DNA of 64,000 nt from Cupriavidus pauculus (lineage in GTDB: Bacteria > Pseudomonadota > Gammaproteobacteria > Burkholderiales > Burkholderiaceae): positions 2,728,001 to 2,792,000 of the forward strand of contig NZ_CP044065.1 in the NCBI RefSeq assembly GCF_008693385.1, written 5' to 3'. The position numbers and the translations under genes were made by a program. Below are positions 57,118 through 64,000 of the stretch, in pieces; within the stretch, counting starts at the first letter, position 1, and the number at the start of each line of letters is the position of its first letter. Under the pieces are notes generated by a model. The model saw only the letters and a list, made by a program, of their open reading frames with translations. It ran no database searches and was not told the origin of the DNA.

Positions 57118-58314
57118 CTAGCGAGCGAGGTACTGCCGCAAACGCGCGACGCCTTCGTCGAGCCGCGCGACATCGCACGCGTAGCACCACCGCACAAACC
57201 CCTCGCCCTCGTCGCCAAACGCACTCCCCGGCGCGAGCCCGATGCGCGCCTCGCGCACGAGCCGCTTGCACAGTTCGAGGCTGTCGGTGGCACCACCCGT
57301 CTGCGCGTCGAAGCGGAAGAACACATACATCGCGCCGTCCGGCGCCCGTGCATCGACGCCGGGCAGCGACGAGAGCGCGTTCACCAGATGGTCGCGGGCC
57401 TGACGCGTGCGCGCGACCAGTTCCCGCGTGAACGACTCGCCCTCGCGCACGGCCACCACGCCCGCTTCCTGCACGAACGACGGCGCGCACGACGTGTTGT
57501 ACTCGATAAGCTTGCCGAGATCCGCGGTCAGAGCGGCCGGCAGCACCATCCACCCGAGGCGCCAGCCCGTCATCAGCCATGCCTTGGAAAACGAATTGAC
57601 GCTGATCACGCGCTCGTCGCGCGAGGCAATATCGAGAAACGACGGCGCGGTCGGTGCGTCGCCATCGGTGTCGCCGTAGTAGAGGCGCTCGTACACCTCG
57701 TCCGCAATGATCCAGATGCCATGACGCCGGCAGTGATCGAGCACGATCTGCTGCGCGGCGCGCGGCATCACCCAGCCGGTCGGATTGTTCGGCGAATTGA
57801 TCATCACCGCGCGCGTGCCGGGCTTGAGCGCGGCAAGCAGCTTGTCGATGTCCAGCGCCCACCCCTGCGGCCCATAGTCGAGCGACACCGTTTCCACGGT
57901 GGCACCGAGAATGCGTGGAATTTCGACGAGGTTCGGCCACAGCGGCGTGACCGCCACCACATGGTCGCGGGGCCCGGCAACGAGCTGCGCGGCCAGCATC
58001 AGCGCATTGACGCCGGCGCTGGTGACCGCGACGTTATCGACCGCGGTGGCGCCATGCAGGCGCGTGGCATACGCGGCCAGCGCCTCGCGCAGCGCGGGAA
58101 TGCCGAGGTTGTGCGTGTAGAACGTGGCCCCGTCGGCCAGCGCGCGGCTGGCCGCGTCGCGGATGAACGCGGGCGTGACCTGGTCCGATTCGCCGAACCA
58201 GAACGGCAGCACGTCGGGGAGGCCGATGCCAGCATTGGCCACCTCGCGGATGCGCGACGCGCGCAGGTTGTGGACGGCTTCCCGGGCTGACGGGAGGACG
58301 GGGGCGACGGACAT
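57118..58314 (-). CDS. Class I/II pyridoxal-phosphate aminotransferase
   Basis: This 398-residue fold type I aminotransferase has the PLP lysine K244 in SFSKAWLMTGWR, the aspartate D205 in IIADEVY and the NSPNNPTG motif (173-180). It resembles aspartate/aromatic aminotransferases. AAGGAG lies at good spacing before the ATG. The next gene upstream on the same strand, 90 bp away, is a GltI-like amino-acid binding protein, so the two may act on the same amino acid; the substrate is not known. Confidence 0.9.
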   Translation of the reverse strand: MSVAPVLPSAREAVHNLRASRIREVANAGIGLPDVLPFWFGESDQVTPAFIRDAASRALADGATFYTHNLGIPALREALAAYATRLHGATAVDNVAVTSAGVNALMLAAQLVAGPRDHVVAVTPLWPNLVEIPRILGATVETVSLDYGPQGWALDIDKLLAALKPGTRAVMINSPNNPTGWVMPRAAQQIVLDHCRRHGIWIIADEVYERLYYGDTDGDAPTAPSFLDIASRDERVISVNSFSKAWLMTGWRLGWMVLPAALTADLGKLIEYNTSCAPSFVQEAGVVAVREGESFTRELVARTRQARDHLVNALSSLPGVDARAPDGAMYVFFRFDAQTGGATDSLELCKRLVREARIGLAPGSAFGDEGEGFVRWCYACDVARLDEGVARLRQYLAR

Positions 58315-58404
58315 CGGAACTCCTTGGCGGTGGATGCGATGGGCTACGGATGCATGGCAGCGCCAAGCGTACCACCGCCCGCCCCATCGCGTCCGGGCCG
58401 ACGC

Positions 58405-59307
58405 TTACTCGAAGGCCTCGTCGCTGGGGTTCGCGTACGCGCGCTTGAGCGGCTCGCTCACCGGCAGATCGAAGCTGATGTTCTTCGGCGGCACCGGCTT
58501 GGCGAACCACTTGGCATAGAGCGTATCGATCTCGCCGCTCTTCATCAGCGACGTGATCGCGCCATCGACCACCTGCTTGAAGCCCGGATCGTCCTTGCGC
58601 ATCATGAACGCATAGGCCTCGAACGATTGCGGCGTGCCGACGACGGCCCAGTCCGACGGGTTCGGCGCCAGCGTGCGCGCGCCCGAGAGCAGCACGTCGT
58701 CCATCATGAACGCGGCCACGCGGCCCGACTGCAGGATCAGGAACGACTCGCCATAGTCCTTGGCGCTCTGAATCGTGATATTTGCGCCCTTCTCGTCGTT
58801 GAGCCGGCGCAGGATGCGCTCCGACGTCGTCCCCGCGTTGGTAACCACGGACTTGCCCGACAGATCGCCGAAATCGCGGATCGGGCTGTTCTTCTTCACG
58901 AGCAGGCGCGTGCCCGCCACGAAGAACGTGGTCGAGAACGCGACCTGCTGCTGGCGGGCCTTGAGGTTGGTCGTCACGCCGCACTCGAGGTCCACGGTCC
59001 CGTTCTGCACGAGCGAGATACGGTTCTGCGACGTGACCGGCACCATGCGCACCTGCAGCGCTGCAACACCTGTTTCCTTCTTCACGGCGTCGATCACGCG
59101 GTCGCAGATGTCCTGCGAGAAGCCGATCACCTTCTGGTTCGCGTCGTAGTACGAAAACGGGATGGAAGACGTGCGGTGGCCGATCGAGATCACGCCGCCG
59201 GACTTGATCTTGCTCAGCGTGGGGCTCGCGGCCACGTCCGCGGCGCTGGCGGCCAGCGGCAGCAGGGTGGCGAACATGGCCGCAAGGGCCAGGCGATGGT
59301 GTTTCAT
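58405..59307 (-). CDS. GltI-like amino-acid ABC transporter substrate-binding protein
   Basis: This 300-residue periplasmic protein has a 22-residue signal peptide ending ASA/A and the bacterial extracellular solute-binding family 3 fold. SSIPFSYYD, TSQNRISLVQNGTVDLEC and TTSERILRRLN match GltI and its paralogue at the left window edge. AGGAG stands seven bases before the ATG. No permease or ATPase genes are adjacent, so it must share a transporter encoded elsewhere or be an orphan. A striking 28-bp nested palindrome lies just upstream of its ribosome site. Confidence 0.92.
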   Translation of the reverse strand: MKHHRLALAAMFATLLPLAASAADVAASPTLSKIKSGGVISIGHRTSSIPFSYYDANQKVIGFSQDICDRVIDAVKKETGVAALQVRMVPVTSQNRISLVQNGTVDLECGVTTNLKARQQQVAFSTTFFVAGTRLLVKKNSPIRDFGDLSGKSVVTNAGTTSERILRRLNDEKGANITIQSAKDYGESFLILQSGRVAAFMMDDVLLSGARTLAPNPSDWAVVGTPQSFEAYAFMMRKDDPGFKQVVDGAITSLMKSGEIDTLYAKWFAKPVPPKNISFDLPVSEPLKRAYANPSDEAFE

Positions 59308-59320
59308 GGTGGCACTCCTA

Positions 59321-59348
59321 TGAGTCGAATGTTGCAACTCTAGACTCA
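59321..59348. promoter_or_regulatory. Nested palindrome upstream of the second gltI
   Basis: TGAGTC (59321-59326) and GACTCA (59343-59348) are placed symmetrically around the perfect palindrome GTTGCAAC (59331-59338), all sharing one centre. On the minus strand it contains TAGAGT, a possible -10 box. It starts 14 bp upstream of the ATG, next to the ribosome site. Confidence 0.6.
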
Positions 59349-59365
59349 GAGCAACAAACGTTCCA

Positions 59366-59381
59366 TCATGGATTACCATGA
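59366..59381. promoter_or_regulatory. Inverted repeat upstream of the second gltI
   Basis: TCATGG-ATTA-CCATGA is a six-base-pair inverted repeat about 60-75 bp upstream of the gltI-like start and could be a second protein-binding site. Confidence 0.4.
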
Positions 59382-59393
59382 AACATATGGTTT

Positions 59394-59412
59394 TTTCACC
59401 GAATCGGTGAAA
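59394..59412. promoter_or_regulatory. Inverted repeat between the second gltI and the upstream hypothetical gene
   Basis: TTTCACCG-AAT-CGGTGAAA is a perfect eight-base-pair inverted repeat 31 bp beyond the hypothetical gene stop. No T tract follows on the minus strand, so it may be an operator or a weak terminator. Confidence 0.45.
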
Positions 59413-59442
59413 CAAATGCGCCACATCGGGGCGAAAAGGCGA

Positions 59443-59829
59443 TCAGCTGTGATCGGCGCACTTCTCGTTGTAGACGCGCTGGAGCTGCCGGCGCGTGCGG
59501 TCGCGCTCCACGGTCGGGATGTCGGTGCCCTGGCTGTTTTCGACGTTCTGGCCCGACGGGCGATAGCTGCGGCGCGGCAAATCGCCGATCTGGGCCGCGA
59601 GCGAATCGCACTCGGCGTCGCGCGACGGCGGCTGGCTGGGCGTGGGGCGGAACTGCGGTTCGCCTTCGCGCACGGCGTTGGAGATCGCGTTATTGATGGC
59701 GGCGTCGCCCGACGGCTGCGCCCGCGCCATCGAATGGTGGAGTTGCTGTGGCAACGGCAGTGACGCGAGCAGACCGCTTGCCGTTACCAACAGCGACGTG
59801 ATAACCAGACTGCGAGCGAGGCGAGGCAT
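59443..59829 (-). CDS. Small secreted hypothetical protein
   Basis: I do not recognise this 128-residue protein. It begins with a signal peptide (about residues 1-37, ending ARA/Q) and continues as a short polar, arginine and glutamine rich domain with two cysteines (C74 and C124, approximately) that could form a disulfide in the periplasm. CGGAGATC lies upstream of the ATG. It sits between the GH3 glucosidase and the GltI-like gene on the same strand, with gaps of 56 and 135 bp. Confidence 0.65.
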   Translation of the reverse strand: MPRLARSLVITSLLVTASGLLASLPLPQQLHHSMARAQPSGDAAINNAISNAVREGEPQFRPTPSQPPSRDAECDSLAAQIGDLPRRSYRPSGQNVENSQGTDIPTVERDRTRRQLQRVYNEKCADHS

Positions 59830-59885
59830 GGAAGCGATCTCCGGAGCGGACGTTTATCCATGGTAGTGCAAACGGCGCTCCCGCA

Positions 59886-62219
59886 CTAACGCAACACAAA
59901 CGTCTTCTGTTTCACGTTCTCGGCGTCGAGCCCGATCTGGACGTTGAACTCGCCCGGTTCCGCCACATAGTCGAGCTTCGCGTTGTAGAACTTGAGCTTG
60001 TCCTCGTCGATCGGGAACGACACCACGCGCGACTCGCCCGCCTTGAGCGGAATCTTGCGGAAGTCCTTGAGCTCCTTGACCGGCCGCACGACCGAAGCGG
60101 CAACGTCCTGCAGGTACAGCTGCAGGACCACCTCGCCGTCGCGCGCGCCCGTGTTCTTCACGGTCACGCTGGCTTCGATACGTTCCCCCGCGCGCATCGT
60201 GTCCCGCGAGAGCCGCACGTCGGACACCGCGTATTGCGTGTAGCTGAGGCCGTAGCCAAACGGGTACAGCGGGCCCGACGCTTCCTCGAAATACTGCGAC
60301 GTGTAGTTCGCGGGCTTGCCCGGCGTGAACGGACGCCCGATGCGCAGTTGGTTGTAATACGTGGGAATCTGGCCGATCGAACGCGGGAACGATATCGGCA
60401 GGCGGCCCGACGGGTTGTAGTCGCCGAACAGTACGTCGGCGATGGCATGGCCGCCCTCGGTGCCCGCGTACCAGGTCTCGAGCATCGCGTCCGCGTTTTC
60501 TTTCTCCCAGTTCAGCGTGAGCGGCCGGCCATTCATCAGCACCACGACCATCGGCTTGCCGGTGGACTTCAGCGCCTTGAGCAGCGTCTGCTGCGAGCCG
60601 GGCAGCGACAGCGTGGTGCGGCTGGACGCCTCGTGCGACATGCCGCGCGACTCGCCAACGGCCACCACCACCACGTCGGCGGCACGCGCGGCCGCCACCG
60701 CTTCGGCAATCATGTCGCCGAGCGGGCGCGGATCCTGCACGAGCTCCTTCATGTCCCAGTTCAGGAAGTTCAGGTACTCGACCACGCGCGGATCGTCGGT
60801 CAGGTTCGCGCCATGCGCGTGGAGCACGCGGCCGCGATCGCCGAGCGCGTCGCGCATGCCCTGCAGCAGCGTGACCGAATGCTTGCCTTTGCCGGCCGCG
60901 GACCAGCTGCCCATGATGTCGATCGGCGCATCGGCCAGCGGGCCCACCACCGCGATCGTGCCGCCCTTCTTCAGCGGCAGCGTCTGGTTGCGGTTCTCGA
61001 GCAGCACGAGCGAGCGGCGCGCCACGTCGCGCGCGTCCTCGCGATGCAGGCGGCTGTCGGCTTCCACATCGGCGGGATCGTCGGCGGCACGGCCAATACG
61101 GCGATACGGATCGGCGAACAGCCCGAGGTCGTACTTCGCGCCCAGCACTTCGCGCACGGCCTCATCGACCACGCCGACGGGCACCGCGCCCGATTTCACG
61201 AGGCCCGGCAGCTGCTGAAGATAGAGCGAGTCATGCATGCTCATGTCCGCGCCCGCCTCGATCGCGAGCTTCGCGGCCTCGCGGCCATCCTTCGCCACGC
61301 CGTGGCGCAACAGTTCGTCGATCGCGCCATGATCGCTGACGGTCAGGCCCTTGAAGCCCCACTGCTTGCGCAGCAGGTCGCGCAGCAGCCATTTGTTCGA
61401 GGTGGCGGGCTCGCCGTTGATCGAATTGAGCGCGATCATCACGCCGCCCGCGCCCGCATCGATCGCGGCCTTGTATGGCGGCAGGTAGTCCTGGAACATC
61501 CGCATCGGGCTCATGTCCACCGTGTTGTAGTCACGGCCACCCTCCACGGCGCCATACAGCGCGAAATGCTTGACCACGGCCATCAGGCTGTCGCGATTGG
61601 CCGGCGACGCACCCTGGAAGCCGCGCACCATCGCGCGCGCGCTCTGCGACACGAGGAACGGGTCCTCGCCGAAACCTTCGGACGTGCGGCCCCAGCGCGG
61701 ATCGCGCGAGATATCGACCATCGGCGCGAAGGTCATGTCGATGCCGTCGGCCGTGGCCTCGAGCGCGGACACGCGCGCCACGCGTTCCACGGCGCCCATG
61801 TCCCATGTGGAGGCCACGCCCAGGCTGATCGGGAAGATCGTGCGATGGCCGTGCACGATGTCGTAGGCGAAGAAGATGGGAATCCCGAGCCGGCTCTTGA
61901 CCGCGGCCTCCTGCAGCGGACGGTTCTCGGCCGGCGTCACCGAATTGAACGTGCCGCCCACGCGGCCGGCCTCGAGTTCCTTGCGCAGTTGCGGCTGCGG
62001 CATGTCGGAGCCGATGCTGATCAGCCGCAGCTGGCCGATCTTTTCCTCGAGCGTCATGCGCGCGATGAGCCTGTCGATGAATGCGTCGCGCTCCGCGACC
62101 GACGCGGGCGAGGCCTGCGCGCCGTCGGGCGGGGCGGCGTCGGGCGGGGCGGCAAGGGCGGAAAAGGCAGGGGCGCAGAGCAGGCTGGCGGCAACAGCCA
62201 GCGAGGTGAGCAGTCTCAT
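59886..62219 (-). CDS. bglX: Periplasmic beta-glucosidase, GH3
   Basis: This 777-residue GH3 enzyme has a signal peptide of about 24 residues, an N-terminal TIM-barrel domain with KHFALYG (217-223) and the nucleophile D296 in TVSDHGAID, a C-terminal alpha/beta sandwich, and a fibronectin III-like domain in the last 100 residues. Length and layout match E. coli BglX (765). It should hydrolyse beta-glucosides in the periplasm. mdoG, which shapes periplasmic beta-glucans, is transcribed divergently 239 bp away, which suggests a link to glucan turnover. Confidence 0.93.
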   Translation of the reverse strand: MRLLTSLAVAASLLCAPAFSALAAPPDAAPPDGAQASPASVAERDAFIDRLIARMTLEEKIGQLRLISIGSDMPQPQLRKELEAGRVGGTFNSVTPAENRPLQEAAVKSRLGIPIFFAYDIVHGHRTIFPISLGVASTWDMGAVERVARVSALEATADGIDMTFAPMVDISRDPRWGRTSEGFGEDPFLVSQSARAMVRGFQGASPANRDSLMAVVKHFALYGAVEGGRDYNTVDMSPMRMFQDYLPPYKAAIDAGAGGVMIALNSINGEPATSNKWLLRDLLRKQWGFKGLTVSDHGAIDELLRHGVAKDGREAAKLAIEAGADMSMHDSLYLQQLPGLVKSGAVPVGVVDEAVREVLGAKYDLGLFADPYRRIGRAADDPADVEADSRLHREDARDVARRSLVLLENRNQTLPLKKGGTIAVVGPLADAPIDIMGSWSAAGKGKHSVTLLQGMRDALGDRGRVLHAHGANLTDDPRVVEYLNFLNWDMKELVQDPRPLGDMIAEAVAAARAADVVVVAVGESRGMSHEASSRTTLSLPGSQQTLLKALKSTGKPMVVVLMNGRPLTLNWEKENADAMLETWYAGTEGGHAIADVLFGDYNPSGRLPISFPRSIGQIPTYYNQLRIGRPFTPGKPANYTSQYFEEASGPLYPFGYGLSYTQYAVSDVRLSRDTMRAGERIEASVTVKNTGARDGEVVLQLYLQDVAASVVRPVKELKDFRKIPLKAGESRVVSFPIDEDKLKFYNAKLDYVAEPGEFNVQIGLDAENVKQKTFVLR

Positions 62220-62288
62220 CGGATCGTTTTTCCGTTATGTAGGTCAGCGACGCGCTCGACTCTGCCCGAACGCGCGCCTGACGTATGC

Positions 62289-62309
62289 CCGACTTTGTCG
62301 GACTTTTTT
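62289..62309 (+). other. Terminator-like hairpin in the bglX-mdoG intergenic region
   Basis: CCGAC-TTT-GTCGG followed by ACTTTTTT reads as a short terminator on the plus strand, 150 bp ahead of mdoG. There is no plus-strand gene upstream, so its role is unclear. Confidence 0.35.
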
Positions 62310-62458
62310 ACAGCGCACGCATGCCGTTGCAGGCACGCCACGCAAAAACGTAACTTTTAAGGCACTACGCCCGCAGTTTACCGTCTATACACTAGCGGTT
62401 TGCACCGCAGCACGACTGTGGCAACATTTTCCAACCCGTCTTACTGGAGGAATCGGTC

Positions 62459-64000
62459 TTGACAGCAGCCTTTGTCGCGACATTTACCCGGGGCGTCCTG
62501 CCCGCGCTTGCCGCCATGCTGGCCGTGCTGCACGGTGGTGCCGCATTTGCCTTCTCGCTCGACGACGTGACCGCACGCGCGAAGAGCCTGGCCGACAAGC
62601 CCTACGTGGCACCCGCGAACAATCTGCCGCCGGCGTTCCAGCAGATGCAGTTCGCCGACTACATCAAGATCCAGCCGCGCACCGACAACCTCGAGTGGAA
62701 GAATCAGGGCACGCCGTTCAAGCTCGGGTTCTACCATCAGGGCATGCAGTTCAGCTCGCCGGTGCGCATCAACGAGATCGTGGGCAACAACGTGCAGGAG
62801 ATCCGCTACGACATGTCGCGGTTCGACTTCGGCGACCTCAAGCTCGACCGCTCGGCCACGAGCAAGCTCGGTTACGCGGGCTTCCGCGTGATGTACCCCG
62901 TCAACCGTCCCGACAAGCTCGACGAAGTCATGAGCGTGCTCGGCGCGAGCTACTTCCGCGTGATCGGCAAGGGTCAGGTGTATGGCCTGTCGAGCCGCGG
63001 CCTGGCCATCGACACCGGCCTGCCCGTTGCCGAGGAGTTTCCGGCGTTCCGCGAGTTCTGGATCGAGCGTCCCAACCCGCAGGACAAGAAGCTCGTGTTC
63101 TTCGCGCTGCTCGATTCGCAGCGCGCGACCGGTGCCTACCGCTTCGAGCTGATGCCGGGCGAGGACTCCACGCTGAAGGTGCAGGCGCGTGTATTCATGC
63201 GCGACAAGGTGACCAAGCTCGGCGTGGCGCCGCTGACGAGCATGTTCCTGTTCGGGCCGAACCAGATGCGCGACCCGCACAACTTCCGCCCGGCGCTGCA
63301 CGACTCCAACGGCCTGTCGATCCATACCGGCGACGGCGAATGGCTCTGGCGCCCGCTGAACAATCCGCGCCATCTGGCCATCAGCCAGTTCACCGTGAAC
63401 AATCCGCGCGGTTTCGGCCTGCTGCAGCGCGGCCGCGATTTCTCGTCCTACGAGGACCTCAAGGATCGCTACGACCTGCGGCCCAGCGCGTGGATCGTGC
63501 CCGAGGGCGACTGGGGACGCGGCAAGGTCGAGCTCGTCGAGATTCCCACGCCCGACGAGACCAACGACAACATCGTCGCATTCTGGACGCCCGACGCGCT
63601 GCCCGCGAAGGGGACGCCACTGGTGGCCAACTACACGATGCACTGGACGATGGACGAGCGCGCGCTCGTGCCGAAGGACGTGGCGTGGGTCAAGCAGACG
63701 CTGCGCTCGGCCGGTGAAATCATGCAGGCCAACCTGATTCGCCATCTCGATGGCAGCGTCGGGCTCCTGATCGACTTCGAGGGCGCGCCGCTCGCGAATC
63801 TCGCGCCCAGCGCGCAGATCAACCCGCAGGTCAGCCTCAGCGACAACGCCGAGCTGATCGAGCGCGTGCTGCAGGTCAATCCGGCGACCAAGGGACAGCG
63901 GCTGACGCTGCGCTTCAAGGTCAAGGACCCGAAGAAGGTGGTCGAGCTGCGCGCGGCGCTGGTCTCGGGCGACAACCGTCCGCTGACCGAGACGTGGAGC
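62459..64000 (+). CDS. mdoG: Glucan biosynthesis protein G (partial, runs off right edge)
   Basis: The first 514 codons of the periplasmic protein OpgG/MdoG are present; almost the whole protein is in the window since E. coli MdoG has 511 residues. It starts with TTG, eight bases after a strong GGAGG, giving a signal peptide of about 31 residues ending AFA/F; an internal ATG at 62516 would remove most of it. Signatures include [33 protein letters not shown]-like [10 protein letters not shown] and [20 protein letters not shown]. It is needed for osmoregulated periplasmic beta-glucans. mdoH probably follows beyond the window. Confidence 0.95.
   Translation, partial: MTAAFVATFTRGVLPALAAMLAVLHGGAAFAFSLDDVTARAKSLADKPYVAPANNLPPAFQQMQFADYIKIQPRTDNLEWKNQGTPFKLGFYHQGMQFSSPVRINEIVGNNVQEIRYDMSRFDFGDLKLDRSATSKLGYAGFRVMYPVNRPDKLDEVMSVLGASYFRVIGKGQVYGLSSRGLAIDTGLPVAEEFPAFREFWIERPNPQDKKLVFFALLDSQRATGAYRFELMPGEDSTLKVQARVFMRDKVTKLGVAPLTSMFLFGPNQMRDPHNFRPALHDSNGLSIHTGDGEWLWRPLNNPRHLAISQFTVNNPRGFGLLQRGRDFSSYEDLKDRYDLRPSAWIVPEGDWGRGKVELVEIPTPDETNDNIVAFWTPDALPAKGTPLVANYTMHWTMDERALVPKDVAWVKQTLRSAGEIMQANLIRHLDGSVGLLIDFEGAPLANLAPSAQINPQVSLSDNAELIERVLQVNPATKGQRLTLRFKVKDPKKVVELRAALVSGDNRPLTETWS

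Noticed and set aside
1..64000. Defence systems, prophage, transposons, CRISPR arrays, tRNA or rRNA genes
   Set aside because: I looked for transposase or integrase genes, direct-repeat arrays and RNA gene patterns and saw none; a covariance-model scan would be needed to exclude small RNAs.

Overview
The window is a high-GC, gene-dense bacterial chromosome segment with about 52 protein genes and no rRNA, tRNA, insertion sequence, prophage or CRISPR array that I could see. Gene content and order point to Burkholderiales, most likely a Cupriavidus-type organism: an ATM1-type exporter, a FmdB/DUF502/aspS/nudB/EEP/clsB neighbourhood, a DUF971/ubiE/Tim44/ubiJ/ubiB block, and a very long DUF3683 FAD/Fe-S oxidoreductase. 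That placement is from memory of family and neighbourhood patterns, not a search.

Layout. 0-4.3 kb: start of a glutamate/aspartate binding protein (gltI, cut by the window edge), gdhA, a HypT-like LysR regulator, then a cysteine-dioxygenase-like cupin followed by a DecR-like Lrp regulator. 4.3-6.7 kb: ATM1-type ABC exporter divergent from a YciA thioesterase. 6.8-13.8 kb: a minus-strand beta-oxidation operon (TetR, acyl-CoA dehydrogenase, FadN-type dehydrogenase/hydratase, thiolase, ECI2-like isomerase) closed by a terminator. 13.9-21.3 kb: clsB, mobB, EEP hydrolase, nudB, an unrecognised membrane/coiled-coil gene, aspS, DUF502 and FmdB. 21.4-34.9 kb: a minus-strand run with a sodium:solute symporter, the ubiquinone genes ubiB, ubiJ and ubiE with a Tim44-domain protein, DUF971, a SbmA/YddA-type ABC protein, a HIT protein, the 1324-residue oxidoreductase and a YqaA-type membrane protein.

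35-43.1 kb is the most coherent accessory unit: a plus-strand molybdenum hydroxylase cluster coxS-coxL-coxM-moxR(coxD)-VWA(coxE)-coxG-xdhC-mocA. The large subunit carries AYRGAGR, the form II signature, not the motif of true aerobic CO dehydrogenase, so the substrate is unknown. The cluster brings its own AAA/VWA maturation pair, XdhC chaperone and MCD cofactor nucleotidyltransferase.

43.1-47.3 kb is a minus-strand trehalose operon otsB-GH15-otsA. ilvA and queF follow (47.5-50 kb), then an OprB-like porin divergent from a TetR-controlled ABC efflux operon with its own outer-membrane factor (51.6-57.1 kb). 57.1-64 kb holds an aminotransferase downstream of a second GltI-like binding protein, a small secreted hypothetical protein, a GH3 beta-glucosidase, and a divergent mdoG/opgG that runs off the right edge.

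Sites I consider most worth checking are a 28-bp nested palindrome just upstream of the second gltI, candidate TetR operators at 13842 and 51534, tandem repeats upstream of yciA (12-bp unit) and of the efflux adaptor (16-bp unit), and a hairpin/T-tract ahead of ilvA.
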